Shown here one piece after another: positions 1 through 8,000 of a stretch of 54,031 nt of DNA. How positions within the stretch are numbered: position 1 is the first letter of the stretch; the number at the start of each line of letters is the position of its first letter. The stretch comes from an uncultured Oscillibacter sp. GTDB taxonomy: Bacteria > Bacillota > Clostridia > Oscillospirales > Oscillospiraceae. The stretch covers positions 1 through 54,031 of the forward strand of contig CANDBG010000011.1 in assembly GCA_947382875.1 (NCBI GenBank). Direction: 5' to 3'. The notes beneath the pieces are model-generated. The model made no database searches. It had not been told where the DNA came from and saw only the letters and a program-made list of their open reading frames with translations. The translations under genes and the position numbers were made by a program.

Positions 1-266
1 CCCCGGCCGGAGAAGACCTTCTCTGCGCTTCGGTCAGCGCTGCCGTCACCTTGGTGGAAGCAACCGTCAATGACGTGCTCGGCCTCGCCGCTGCCGTCAA
101 GGTGGACGAGCTTTCCGCTTCCGTCTCGCTCCGCCTGCCCGGCGGGCTGGACGATCTCGCGGAAAATACTTGTCAATCCATACTCACCGGCATGATGCTC
201 TATTTCACCATGCTCCATGACCGCTTCCCCCAAAACATCGAAGTCCTGGAGGCCGATGTTCCCTGA
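1..266 (+). CDS. prp: Ribosomal-processing cysteine protease Prp, 3' part
   Basis: The frame is open from the window edge, so the gene is cut at its 5' end. The first visible residues, PAGEDLLCASVSAAV, are the catalytic-cysteine segment of the Prp (YsxB) family, with Cys at nt 24-26. The partner histidine (GHA motif) would lie upstream. Prp removes the short N-terminal extension of ribosomal protein L27 in Firmicutes and related phyla. It sits 39 nt upstream of rpmA, whose product carries such an extension, in the usual order rplU-prp-rpmA-obg. A GTG/TTG around nt 51 could be mistaken for the start, but it lies inside the conserved domain. Confidence 0.9.
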   Translation, partial: PAGEDLLCASVSAAVTLVEATVNDVLGLAAAVKVDELSASVSLRLPGGLDDLAENTCQSILTGMMLYFTMLHDRFPQNIEVLEADVP

Positions 267-305
267 CGCCTCCGCCCTACTTTACAGAAAGGATGGTCCG
301 TTCCT

Positions 306-587
306 ATGATTCAGCTTGGTTTGCAGTTCTTCGCCCATAAAAAGGGCGGCGGCTCCACCAAAAACGGCCGCGATTCCAAGGCGAAACGCCTTGGTCCGAA
401 GCGTGCTGACGGTCAGTTTGTTCTGGCCGGCAATATCCTCGTCCGCCAGCGCGGCACCCACATTCACCCCGGTAAAAACGTGGGACGCGGAAGCGACGAT
501 ACCCTCTTTGCAACTGCCAGCGGCAGAGTCCGCTTTGAGCATTTGGGTAAAGACCGGAAGCAGGTCTCTGTTTACGAGGCAGAGTGA
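306..587 (+). CDS. rpmA: 50S ribosomal protein L27 with Prp-cleaved N-terminal extension
   Basis: A 93-residue L27 of the large ribosomal subunit. The N-terminus reads MIQLGLQFF followed by AHKKGGGS. This matches the extended L27 of Firmicutes, where Prp cuts after the FF pair to expose the tail that reaches the peptidyl-transferase centre. The body carries the L27 signature around [15 protein letters not shown]. The ATG is preceded by an AAGGA-type ribosome binding site at about nt 289-293. It lies between prp and obg, and a rho-independent terminator follows the stop codon directly, so obg may depend on readthrough or its own promoter. Confidence 0.97.
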   Translation: MIQLGLQFFAHKKGGGSTKNGRDSKAKRLGPKRADGQFVLAGNILVRQRGTHIHPGKNVGRGSDDTLFATASGRVRFEHLGKDRKQVSVYEAE

Positions 588-594
588 GCCGTGA

Positions 595-621
595 GGCCCG
601 GAGAAATCCGGGCCTTTTTTT
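595..621 (+). terminator. Rho-independent terminator after rpmA
   Basis: A seven-base-pair GC stem (GGCCCGG, loop AGAAAT, CCGGGCC) is followed by seven T residues, 7 nt after the rpmA stop codon. Confidence 0.85.
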
Positions 622-633
622 CGCTCGCGGGGT

Positions 634-681
634 GCAGGGGGAACGGTTCCCCCTGCCGGGGTCCAGGGGCAGAGCCCCTGG
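634..681 (+). repeat. Two adjacent GC-rich palindromes ahead of obg
   Basis: Two perfect or near-perfect hairpins follow each other. The first is at 634-656 (arms GCAGGGGG and CCCCCTGC). The second is at 663-681 (arms CCAGGGGC and GCCCCTGG). The second ends right at the obg Shine-Dalgarno AAGGAGG (683-689). They have no T tract. They could be REP-like elements or could limit obg translation. No other copy was seen in this window. Confidence 0.5.
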
Positions 682-694
682 AAAGGAGGCATAA

Positions 695-1969
695 ATGGCT
701 TTTATCGATAAAGCGCGCATATCCGTCCGCGCCGGGAGCGGCGGGAATGGTGCCGTCTCGTTTCATCGCGAAAAATACGTCGCCGCCGGAGGTCCCGACG
801 GCGGTGACGGCGGACGCGGCGGCTCCATCATCCTCCAGGTTGACGATAACCTCTCTACCTTGATGGACTTCCGCTATAAACGCAAATATACCGCCGGAAC
901 CGGGATGGACGGTCAGGGGAAACGCAAATTCGGCAAAAATGGACAGGACCTTGTTATCAAAGTCCCGCGCGGAACCCTCGTCCGGGATGCCGAAACCAAC
1001 GAAATTATTCAGGATATGAGCAGCAGTGAACCATACGTCCTTTGCCGCGGCGGCCGCGGTGGCTGGGGCAACAGTCACTTTGCTACGCCGACCCGTCAGG
1101 TGCCGCGGTTCGCCAAGGCCGGCCTGCCCGGCGAAAGTCATGATGTCATCCTTGAACTCAAGCTCCTCGCGGACGTCGGCCTGATCGGCTTCCCTAACGT
1201 CGGAAAATCCACCCTGCTCTCCGTGGTCAGCAAAGCTCAGCCTAAAATCGCAAATTACCACTTTACTACCTTGTTCCCAAACCTCGGCGTCGTGTGGGTC
1301 GACGACGGCGTCAGCTTCGTCATGGCCGATATCCCCGGCATCATCGAGGGCGCCAGTGAGGGCGCGGGCCTTGGTCATGACTTCCTCCGGCACATCGACC
1401 GCTGTCGTCTGCTCGTGCATCTCGTGGACGTTTCCGGCAGTGAAGGACGGGACCCTGTGGCCGATTTCGACGCCATTAACGCCGAATTGCAGCAGTACAG
1501 CCCCGCGCTGGCCCAGCGGCCTCAGATCGTCGCCGCCAACAAAACCGATATCCTGGAAAATCCTGAAAACCTTGAACGGCTCCGCGCTCATGTGGAGGCC
1601 CTCGGGTTTCCGCTCCTGGAACTTTCCGCCGCTGCCCACCAAGGCACCCGCGAACTCGTGCAGCAAATCGCACAACGGCTGCCTGCGCTGCCGCCGGTGC
1701 GGGTCTTTGAGCCGGAGTACGTCCCGAAGCCTCCCGCGCCCGGCGACGCCGCTTCTCTCGATATTCAGCATGAGGACGGCGTTTGGCTCGTTGAGGGGGC
1801 CTGGCTTCAGCGGCTTATGGCAAATGTCAACTTCTCCGACTATGAAAGCCGGATGTGGTTCGACAAGGTTCTGCGGGATGCGGGCGTCTTCAAGCGTCTG
1901 GAAGAACTGGGCATTGCTGACGGCGATACCCTTTCCCTGGACGGTTACGAATTTGAATACCAAACCTGA
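695..1969 (+). CDS. obg: GTPase Obg (CgtA), ribosome-assembly GTPase
   Basis: A 424-residue protein with the three Obg parts. The glycine-rich Obg fold covers roughly residues 1-158. The G domain has a P-loop GFPNVGKST at 165-173, a switch region DIPGIIEGASEGAGLGHDFL and an NKTD motif. The C-terminal OCT domain follows from about residue 345. Obg proteins bind the 50S subunit late in assembly and link GTP/ppGpp level to growth and, in Bacillus, to sporulation. Length is normal for Firmicutes. The ATG has an AAGGAGG site 5 nt upstream. It closes the rplU-prp-rpmA-obg cluster. Confidence 0.97.
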   Translation: MAFIDKARISVRAGSGGNGAVSFHREKYVAAGGPDGGDGGRGGSIILQVDDNLSTLMDFRYKRKYTAGTGMDGQGKRKFGKNGQDLVIKVPRGTLVRDAETNEIIQDMSSSEPYVLCRGGRGGWGNSHFATPTRQVPRFAKAGLPGESHDVILELKLLADVGLIGFPNVGKSTLLSVVSKAQPKIANYHFTTLFPNLGVVWVDDGVSFVMADIPGIIEGASEGAGLGHDFLRHIDRCRLLVHLVDVSGSEGRDPVADFDAINAELQQYSPALAQRPQIVAANKTDILENPENLERLRAHVEALGFPLLELSAAAHQGTRELVQQIAQRLPALPPVRVFEPEYVPKPPAPGDAASLDIQHEDGVWLVEGAWLQRLMANVNFSDYESRMWFDKVLRDAGVFKRLEELGIADGDTLSLDGYEFEYQT

Positions 1970-1982
1970 CCGCAAACATCAC

Positions 1983-2022
1983 AAAAACGGACGGCCTTTT
2001 CCGTAAAGACCGTCCGTTTTTT
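1983..2022. terminator. Bidirectional terminator between obg and the GGDEF gene
   Basis: Twelve-nucleotide arms (AAAAACGGACGG and CCGTCCGTTTTT) enclose a 15-nt loop and serve both converging genes. The plus strand ends in six T residues. The A run at the left arm gives a U tract on the minus strand. Confidence 0.85.
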
Positions 2023-2034
2023 ACTCTTTTTCGC

Positions 2035-2952
2035 TTATTTCTCCCGCCACTGTTCCATGGTGTCGTTGCACCAGATCACGCGGTTTCGACCATAGCGTTT
2101 CGCGTCGTACAGCATCGTGTCCGCAATTTTCAGATACGTTTGATAGACGTCGCCGTTCTTCGGCTGTACCGTGATTCCGCCCACGCTGATCGTTACCCAT
2201 TTCATATCCGGCGGCGAATGTACGATGTGCAGGTCTTCCACCGCCTGACGAATGCCTTTCAAATGATCAAAGGAAGTCTGCGCATCGCCGCCCTGGATGA
2301 TTGCTACAAATTCTTCCCCGCCGTACCGCGCCACAAAATCCGTCGTACGCCGCAGGTTCGCGGCCAAAACCCCCGCTACCGCTGAAATTACTTTGTCGCC
2401 CGCCGGGTGCCCATATGTGTCGTTGTACACCTTGAAGCGGTCAATATCAAACATACATACCGAAAAGGGTATTTTCAGGCGGATCGCATCGTTCCATTTC
2501 TGAATGCACTGCTTGTCGTAATGCCGGCGGTTCGCAAGGTTCGTCAGCTCATCGACCATCGCCTCTTTCTCAATCTGCGAACGATAACGGTAGAGCTTTA
2601 CATGGGTATTCACACGCGCCTTGACCACCAACGGGTTGAACGGTTTCGTTATATAATCCACCGCTCCCATGATCAAGCCCTGCACCTCGTGCTCCACATC
2701 CGTCAGGCTCGTGATCAGTATGACCGGCGTGCGACGCGTAAGCTCGAATTCCTGTAATTCCTTCAAGACCGTGAAACCATCCGTGCCCGGCATGATTACA
2801 TCCAGCAGTATCAATGAAAATTCCCCGGTTTTCGCTTTCGCTAACCCTTCCTCCGCGGTGTGCGCGGTGGAAACATCATAGTCTTCCTTGATTATGGAAC
2901 GCAGAACATCTGCCTGAACTAAACTGTCGTCGATAATCAATATCTTTTCCAT
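2035..2952 (-). CDS. Response regulator with GGDEF diguanylate cyclase output
   Basis: A 305-residue protein. Residues 1-120 form a receiver domain with acidic pair D8-D9, phospho-acceptor D51 (LILLDVIMPG), T81/S82 and K103. Residues 130-300 form a GGDEF domain with an intact GGEEF active site at 211-215. An RxxD allosteric I-site (R202-D205) lies 5 residues before it. The enzyme should make cyclic di-GMP from two GTP when phosphorylated and be feedback-inhibited. The start MEKILIIDDS was chosen because AAAGGAG lies just upstream. An in-frame extension of 69 residues further upstream crosses the promoter and has no ribosome site. No histidine kinase is adjacent, so its partner is elsewhere. 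Confidence 0.92.
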   Translation of the reverse strand: MEKILIIDDSLVQADVLRSIIKEDYDVSTAHTAEEGLAKAKTGEFSLILLDVIMPGTDGFTVLKELQEFELTRRTPVILITSLTDVEHEVQGLIMGAVDYITKPFNPLVVKARVNTHVKLYRYRSQIEKEAMVDELTNLANRRHYDKQCIQKWNDAIRLKIPFSVCMFDIDRFKVYNDTYGHPAGDKVISAVAGVLAANLRRTTDFVARYGGEEFVAIIQGGDAQTSFDHLKGIRQAVEDLHIVHSPPDMKWVTISVGGITVQPKNGDVYQTYLKIADTMLYDAKRYGRNRVIWCNDTMEQWREK

Positions 2953-3027
2953 ATGTACTCCTTTCGCCCAGCACCGCAAAACGGAACCGGCTCTCGGTTG
3001 GCTGATCAAGTCACAGCATACGCCTCG

Positions 3028-3056
3028 ATCATATAACATAAATCCAAAAATAGCAA
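3028..3056 (-). promoter_or_regulatory. Sigma-A promoter of the GGDEF response regulator
   Basis: On the minus strand, TTGCTA (3056-3051), a 17-nt spacer and TATGAT (3033-3028) lie about 75 nt upstream of the start codon. Confidence 0.6.
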
Positions 3057-3220
3057 GTCTTTTTTGCCGACATTTGACGACAATTATAAAAAACGGAAGA
3101 ATTTTTAGAATATTTTCCCATCCGGGACATCGCTCCGGCCGCGCGCACCGGCTGGACAAACGCTCTTATCCAGCCAATGCACTGTTATTTTTTTCCAATC
3201 TTCCGCGGAGCCTCCCCCGT

Positions 3221-4741
3221 TTACGCCTCCTCTCCGGCTGCGCACAGCCTCGCACCTGCCAGGGCCATGGCAAAGACAAACCAGAAAATGCACATAACAC
3301 GCGGGTAATTCCACAGATAATCCGCCAGGCCGCACACCATCGCGCCGCACAGCGCCGCCGCCGCCCCACAGGTCAGCGTACGGGCCTCGGAGCTGCCGCT
3401 GTGCCGAACCACGTGCGCCGCCCGTTTGATGTTCCAAAGCATCGCGCTCACAAAACCCAGCAGACCTAAAATTCCTGCTTCAATCCAGACTTGCAGGTAA
3501 ATGTTATGCGCGTGGACGAAGGGTGCATGGCCCCAGTACAGCTTGTACCGCTTTACAAACGACTGTACCGCCGCCGTACCAAGCCCTGCGCCCGCTACCG
3601 GCGACTTTTTGATGATTTTTATGGCCGTCTCGTAGAGCGGAATCCGACTCGCCGTCGATGTGTCTTCCATGTTCGTGATGGTCAGAATGCGGTTCCAGAT
3701 GCTCGCGGGCAGGAAGGGGACCGCCGCTATGCACAGCAGAATAAACAGCGGAATCAGTTTCGGCTTCCACAAAAACACCATGACCGCCATCGCACACGCA
3801 AACCCAATCCAGCTTGCGCGGCCATACGTCATGCCCAAAGCGATGACGCCTAACGCCATAGCCCCGAACGCCGCCAGCTTTCCCAGACCGCTCCGGCTGC
3901 ACAGAACCAACGCAATCGTCAGCGGCAGAAGCATCATCAGCACTTCCGCGTAGGCGTTGGGGTTGTCAAAAAAGGACATCACACGGCTCGGCATATCTGC
4001 GTTTACCTTCAAATCAACATAGGATTTGTTTACTTCCAGGCCCTGCATCCGCTGCATGATCGCGTACAGCGACGACACCGCCACGCAAACGCTTCCGCCT
4101 GCCGCCAGACGCTTCATGTCCCGCGCGGTATGCACAGCGCTTACCGTCACCAGGACGCACAGCGCCGCTGCAATGTGGTACACCAGAAACCGCGGGGACT
4201 GCGACCGGGTGTAGGAAAACACAACCCCCAGGAAAATTGCGCCAAACAGTACCAGCGGGTAAAAGCCGATGGTTTTCACATCGAAGCGGTATGCCTCCCG
4301 GCGCATCGCTCCCGCACAGAACACCAGCAGCAAAAAGACAAACGCCATCAGCGTATAGGCGTTGTTCCAATACTCATAGGGAATGCACCATAACAGCATG
4401 ATCAGCCACGACTGCACAACCGCGGTTTCCTCGCCCACCGCAAACACCAGACGTGCAAAAAAGCTGTCCTCAAAGGTTGGCTGCAAGGCCCGGTAGAGAC
4501 TTTGCAGCAGCAAAATCGGGAGGTTTATCAGAAACGACACAATGCGGCACAGAAGGCTGTCCGCCCACCCTTTGGCGACGCGTCCCTCCCGGCACAGAGG
4601 CCGCAGGAGCGCACTTGTGTCAATCTGTTCGCTGCACCATCCGCCAAGGCGTTCAAACAACCGGTGCAGGCCGCTTTCCTCCCAGGCGGCGCAGAGCGTC
4701 CGCCAGAGATGATACAGGTAACTTTCACGGTAAAGGGTCAT
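3221..4741 (-). CDS. O-antigen ligase / polymerase-like membrane protein
   Basis: A 506-residue polytopic membrane protein with about a dozen hydrophobic segments and a long loop before the last helices. It resembles the O-antigen ligase/Wzy superfamily (WaaL-like), with the loop segment DTSTASRIPLYETAIKIIKK followed by GAGLGTA and a His-containing FVHAHNIYLQVWIEAG motif. In Gram-positives, members join or polymerise cell-surface glycans on the outer membrane face. The start at 4741 (MTLYRESYLY) was chosen because the family-like sequence begins there. The open frame runs further upstream but overlaps the preceding glycosyltransferase gene and looks non-coding. The 23-nt gap to that gene suggests co-transcription. 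The exact substrate is unknown. Confidence 0.8.
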   Translation of the reverse strand: MTLYRESYLYHLWRTLCAAWEESGLHRLFERLGGWCSEQIDTSALLRPLCREGRVAKGWADSLLCRIVSFLINLPILLLQSLYRALQPTFEDSFFARLVFAVGEETAVVQSWLIMLLWCIPYEYWNNAYTLMAFVFLLLVFCAGAMRREAYRFDVKTIGFYPLVLFGAIFLGVVFSYTRSQSPRFLVYHIAAALCVLVTVSAVHTARDMKRLAAGGSVCVAVSSLYAIMQRMQGLEVNKSYVDLKVNADMPSRVMSFFDNPNAYAEVLMMLLPLTIALVLCSRSGLGKLAAFGAMALGVIALGMTYGRASWIGFACAMAVMVFLWKPKLIPLFILLCIAAVPFLPASIWNRILTITNMEDTSTASRIPLYETAIKIIKKSPVAGAGLGTAAVQSFVKRYKLYWGHAPFVHAHNIYLQVWIEAGILGLLGFVSAMLWNIKRAAHVVRHSGSSEARTLTCGAAAALCGAMVCGLADYLWNYPRVMCIFWFVFAMALAGARLCAAGEEA

Positions 4742-4764
4742 ATGGGTCCTCGATTCTTTTCTTC

Positions 4765-5778
4765 TTAAATCCGGTTTTTTATCCGGTATAACCACGTCAG
4801 CGCCCGGAAGTGTTTTCCCCGCACGAGGTTCACAACCAGCTGCTTGTTTTTGCCCAGGCCCTCGGGCCGGAGCTTCTGAATCGCTTCCGCCATGTCCGGA
4901 CGGCGGCAAAGCGTCTCTATGGCCGCCTGACGCTCCCGCAGAGACGCCGGGTTTCCTTTGGCGTACTCGTTGCCAATCGCAATCAGAAGGCCCGCCCAAC
5001 TGGAATTCTCCCGCCACTGGGGACGGGCGTCCGTCAGATTGTAGCGTTGGACAATCTCCGTTTTTCGCTCCATGAAGCGGTCGAAAACCTGCTGGAAATC
5101 CTTCATGTATTTATGCGTTGCGGAATTCGGATTCAGCAGGTAGCGGTACAGCGGCTCCTCTGTTACCACCAGCTTTTCGGCGTTGCAGAAGTATTCCATG
5201 AGGAATATTTCGTCCTCCAGATAGGCCCCCTCGAATCGAATCGCTGCGTTTCGGAGAATCTTCGTTGAAAACAGAAACCGCCAGATGAATCCGTTGAATA
5301 CCGGTACGCGAAGACGTTCGCCCAGGAGAGGGCAGACGATGGATTCCCGAATTTGCTCCCGGCTGTAGACGCCCGCCGGAAGCAGCGGCTCCGGCGACGT
5401 CCCCGCCGCGGATACGTTCCAATGCGCACAGCCGGCGGTGTCCGCGCCGCTTTGCGTCCGGAGCTCCCACAGCGTTTCCAGGGCGCGGGGTTCCAGCTGA
5501 TCGTCGGCGTCCAGAAACGCGATGCAGTCGCCTTTGGCGTTGTCCAGGCCCCGGTTGCGGGCTTCGCTGACGCCCTGGTTCTTTGGCTGACGAAAGACCC
5601 GTATGCGTTCATCCGCTTCCGCAAACCTGGCGCACAGCGTTGGAGAAGCGTCGGTACAACCGTCGTCAATCAACAGGAGTTCCCAGTCCTGGAACGTCTG
5701 GCGCGTTACGCTTTCTACGCATTGAACAAGAAATTTTTCCGCCTGATAGACAGGCACAATTACCGATATGCCCGGCAT
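4765..5778 (-). CDS. Family 2 glycosyltransferase
   Basis: A 337-residue GT2 (GT-A fold) enzyme. The N-terminus ISVIVPVYQAEKFL, the segment LLIDDGCTDASP and the metal/nucleotide motif LDADD at about residue 97 are typical of transferases that move a sugar from a nucleotide donor to a surface glycan or lipid carrier. The C-terminal half is divergent and would set acceptor choice. The ATG at 5778 is preceded by GGGAGG. A GTG five codons upstream overlaps the recR stop and is less likely. It lies between recR and the ligase-like gene, which suggests both envelope genes work on one glycan. Confidence 0.88.
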   Translation of the reverse strand: MPGISVIVPVYQAEKFLVQCVESVTRQTFQDWELLLIDDGCTDASPTLCARFAEADERIRVFRQPKNQGVSEARNRGLDNAKGDCIAFLDADDQLEPRALETLWELRTQSGADTAGCAHWNVSAAGTSPEPLLPAGVYSREQIRESIVCPLLGERLRVPVFNGFIWRFLFSTKILRNAAIRFEGAYLEDEIFLMEYFCNAEKLVVTEEPLYRYLLNPNSATHKYMKDFQQVFDRFMERKTEIVQRYNLTDARPQWRENSSWAGLLIAIGNEYAKGNPASLRERQAAIETLCRRPDMAEAIQKLRPEGLGKNKQLVVNLVRGKHFRALTWLYRIKNRI

Positions 5779-5789
5779 ATTAACCTCCC

Positions 5790-6389
5790 TCACATATCCC
5801 GACGGCCTTCCAGAGCGCGCATCAGCGTTGCGTCGTCGGCGTACTCCAAATGGCTCCCCACCGGAATTCCGTATGCCAGACGCGTCACGCGTACGCGGAA
5901 GGGCTTCAGCAAACGCGCAATGTACATGGCGGTTGCTTCGCCCTCGGTATCGGGGTTGGTGGCCATGATGACCTCCTCGACGCCCCCTTTGGCAACCCGT
6001 TCCACCAGCGGCTTGACCGCAATGTCGTCCGGGCCGACGTGGTTCATGGGAGAAATGACGCCGTGCAGGACATGGTACTGTCCATGGTATTCCCGGCTGC
6101 GCTCAATCGCCACCACATCCCGCGGGTCCGCTACGACGCAGATGGTCTGCGCGTCCCGCTTGGGAGACGCGCAGATCGGGCACAAGCCGCCGCTGGTGAA
6201 ATTCTGACAGACCGGACAGCAGGTAATGCTGTGTTTTGCGTCAAGGATGGCCTCCGAAAATGCCTGGACATCCGCCTCCGGCAGTCCCAGGACGAAGAAC
6301 GCCAGCCGCTGCGCCGATTTGCCTCCGATTCCGGGCAGACGCGCAAACTGTTCCACCAGTTTTTCCAGGGGCGCGGGAAAATACTCCAT
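5790..6389 (-). CDS. recR: Recombination mediator RecR
   Basis: A 199-residue RecR, the usual length. It has an N-terminal helix-hairpin-helix (FARLPGIGGKSAQRLAF), a four-cysteine zinc site (C58, C61, C70, C73) and a Toprim domain from about residue 80 with ADPRDVVAIE and NPDTEGEATA. RecR forms a ring clamp with RecO and helps load RecA at gaps. In most Firmicutes recR follows dnaX and yaaK. Here it lies between rpe and a glycosyltransferase, so the usual order is broken. An AAGGAG site precedes the ATG. Confidence 0.96.
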   Translation of the reverse strand: MEYFPAPLEKLVEQFARLPGIGGKSAQRLAFFVLGLPEADVQAFSEAILDAKHSITCCPVCQNFTSGGLCPICASPKRDAQTICVVADPRDVVAIERSREYHGQYHVLHGVISPMNHVGPDDIAVKPLVERVAKGGVEEVIMATNPDTEGEATAMYIARLLKPFRVRVTRLAYGIPVGSHLEYADDATLMRALEGRRDM

Positions 6390-6444
6390 AATGGATCAGG
6401 CTCCTTTTTCTGGTTTTTTCCGGAAGCGCCTTACAGGTTCCGGT

Positions 6445-7098
6445 TCAGGCCATGCAGTTCCGAAGGGCGGCAATCCGTTCGGGAATGTTCTCCGCTTTAT
6501 ACACCGCACTGCCTGCAACCAGCACGTTCGCGCCCGCCTCCACGCACATCCGGCACGTGTTCAGGTCGACGCCCCCATCCACTTCCAGCTCGCAGCGGGG
6601 GTTTTTCGCGTCGATCATGGCCCGCAGAGCCTTTACTTTCGGCATCATGTCCGGCATGAATTTCTGTCCGCCGAAGCCCGGTTCCACTGTCATGACCAGG
6701 ATAATATCCACCAGCTCCAGAAACGGTGTGACCGCCTCCGCAGGGGTCGCCGGTTTCAGCACAACGCCCGCCCGCTTGCCTTTGGCATGGATTTTCCGCA
6801 GGGCCTCCAGAAGGTTTTCTTCGGTATCCGATTCCACATGAACCGTTACCAGATCGGCCCCGGCGTCGCAGAACTGCTCCACGTACCGCACCGGCTGCGT
6901 GATCATCAGATGTACGTCCAGCGGCAGCGGCGTGGTGGGCCGCAGGGACTGCACCACCGGGATACCAATGGAAATGTTTGGCACGAATACTCCGTCCATT
7001 ATGTCGACGTGCACGTAATCGGCGGTGGAGATGCGCTGAATATCCCGCTGTAAATTTGCAAAATCCGCAGCAAGAATCGACGGGGCAATTTTTATCAT
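6445..7098 (-). CDS. rpe: Ribulose-phosphate 3-epimerase
   Basis: A 217-residue TIM-barrel enzyme that interconverts ribulose-5-phosphate and xylulose-5-phosphate in the pentose phosphate pathway. The start MIKIAPSILAADFANL has a strong AAAGGAGG site. Metal and catalytic residues are visible at H30 and D32 (HVDIMDG), H63 (DVHLMI) and in the C-terminal ELEVDGGVD. MTVEPGFGGQKF is the phosphate loop region. In many Firmicutes rpe sits with rsgA and thiN. Here thiN is about 34 kb away and rpe is followed by recR after a 55-nt gap. A promoter at 7305-7333 implies a leader of about 200 nt. Confidence 0.96.
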   Translation of the reverse strand: MIKIAPSILAADFANLQRDIQRISTADYVHVDIMDGVFVPNISIGIPVVQSLRPTTPLPLDVHLMITQPVRYVEQFCDAGADLVTVHVESDTEENLLEALRKIHAKGKRAGVVLKPATPAEAVTPFLELVDIILVMTVEPGFGGQKFMPDMMPKVKALRAMIDAKNPRCELEVDGGVDLNTCRMCVEAGANVLVAGSAVYKAENIPERIAALRNCMA

Positions 7099-7298
7099 GA
7101 AAAGTCCTCCTTTTTGGCTTGTCCGGCCGAAGAAACGTCCGGACATGGCGTACAAACGCGGTAGCACCGTCTCCGGGTTCCGCATAGGCTGAAGCAGGCG
7201 GTTGGGCCGGAACGCCAACACCGCGCAGCGTCCGCCCCCGGGAAGGCGCAGCCGCTTTTTTGAATAGAGGGAGCCGGCGGGTACGCCGGCTCCCGTTT
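7099..7298 (-). promoter_or_regulatory. Structured 5' leader of rpe
   Basis: About 200 nt lie between the predicted rpe start of transcription and the ATG. Right at the 5' end is a very stable hairpin (arms GGGAGCCGGCG and CGCCGGCTCCC, 7270-7295). Further down are a short CGGT-GCT-ACCG hairpin and a TGTCCGG/CCGGACA hairpin just before the ribosome site. No known riboswitch or T-box consensus was recognised. Between this and the rrf2 promoter (7334-7482) nothing else was seen. Confidence 0.45.
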
Positions 7299-7304
7299 GG
7301 CTTT

Positions 7305-7333
7305 AGTCTACCAAACATTGCCCTTAAAATCAA
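7305..7333 (-). promoter_or_regulatory. Sigma-A promoter of rpe
   Basis: On the minus strand, TTGATT (7333-7328), a 17-nt spacer and TAGACT (7310-7305). Confidence 0.6.
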
Positions 7334-7482
7334 GTCACTTTTTTCCGGCGGCCTTCCAAGAACTTCGATAGACCTGCCTGAGATTTCCGGCTGCACGTTT
7401 GGAACCGTCTGGGATTTCCGTCAAAACAGAGGACTTGTTTTTGGGATAACCTCTAAAAATGCGCAGGAATCTCCGGAAAAGA

Positions 7483-7510
7483 TTGACAAATTTGCACATT
7501 GTTGTATAAT
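7483..7510 (+). promoter_or_regulatory. Strong sigma-A promoter of the rrf2-to-fprA unit
   Basis: Consensus TTGACA (7483-7488), a 16-nt spacer and consensus TATAAT (7505-7510). Rrf2-family regulators usually bind over their own promoter. The AT-rich stretch around the -10 is the likely operator, but no clear dyad was identified. Confidence 0.85.
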
Positions 7511-7545
7511 GGACGAAAAAGGTACATATTCAGGAGGTGGGTCTC

Positions 7546-7932
7546 TTGCTGGTCACACGGGAAATGGATTATGCCCTCCGCATCCTCCGGGCCTTGCATC
7601 AGCACGGCCAGCTCTCCGCCTCCGCCGTCGCGGAACGGGAACATATGCATAAAGCCGTAACGCTCAAGATTCTCAGACGGCTCCATGCCGCCGGAATCGT
7701 CGGCAGCCGGCGCGGCTCCGGCGGCGGCTACCTCTTGGCCCAAAACTGCGAAGCCCTTACTTTGTATGATTTGTTTTCCGCACTTGGGGAAACCATAGTC
7801 ATAAACCGCTGTCAGCAGCCCGGCTACCGCTGCGAACATCCCGGAAGCTGCAACCTCCGCCGGGAGTTCAGCCGTGTACAGTCGGTGCTGGACGGCGAGC
7901 TTCGCCGCACACCCCTCAGCGATCTCTTTTAG
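7546..7932 (+). CDS. Rrf2-family transcriptional regulator with three conserved cysteines
   Basis: A 128-residue Rrf2 protein. The winged helix-turn-helix covers about residues 1-65 (MDYALRILRAL, then VTLKILRRLHAAGIV and the wing SRRGSGGGYLL). Three cysteines follow at C89, C96 and C102 (C-x6-C-x5-C), the arrangement that holds an Fe-S cluster in IscR and NsrR. It is therefore a likely sensor of O2, NO or Fe-S status. The TTG at 7546 was chosen because AGGAGG (7532-7537) is 8 nt upstream; the GTG at 7537 lies inside that site. It heads a co-directional run ending in fprA. Confidence 0.9.
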   Translation: MLVTREMDYALRILRALHQHGQLSASAVAEREHMHKAVTLKILRRLHAAGIVGSRRGSGGGYLLAQNCEALTLYDLFSALGETIVINRCQQPGYRCEHPGSCNLRREFSRVQSVLDGELRRTPLSDLF

Positions 7933-8000
7933 CGCTCACCCAGGGGCCGTCCGGCCCTGCAAGCAAAATACGTTCATAAAATCAGAAGGAGGCACAACGT

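Noticed and set aside
572-1975. 467-codon minus-strand frame opposite obg
   Set aside because: Obg is unmistakable on the plus strand. The frame runs across the rpmA terminator.
7150-7185. GGTGCTACCGCG on the minus strand, similar to a T-box sequence, upstream of rpe
   Set aside because: The segment is itself a small hairpin (CGGT-GCT-ACCG). The TGGN bulge needed to bind a tRNA end is absent and rpe is not an amino-acid gene.
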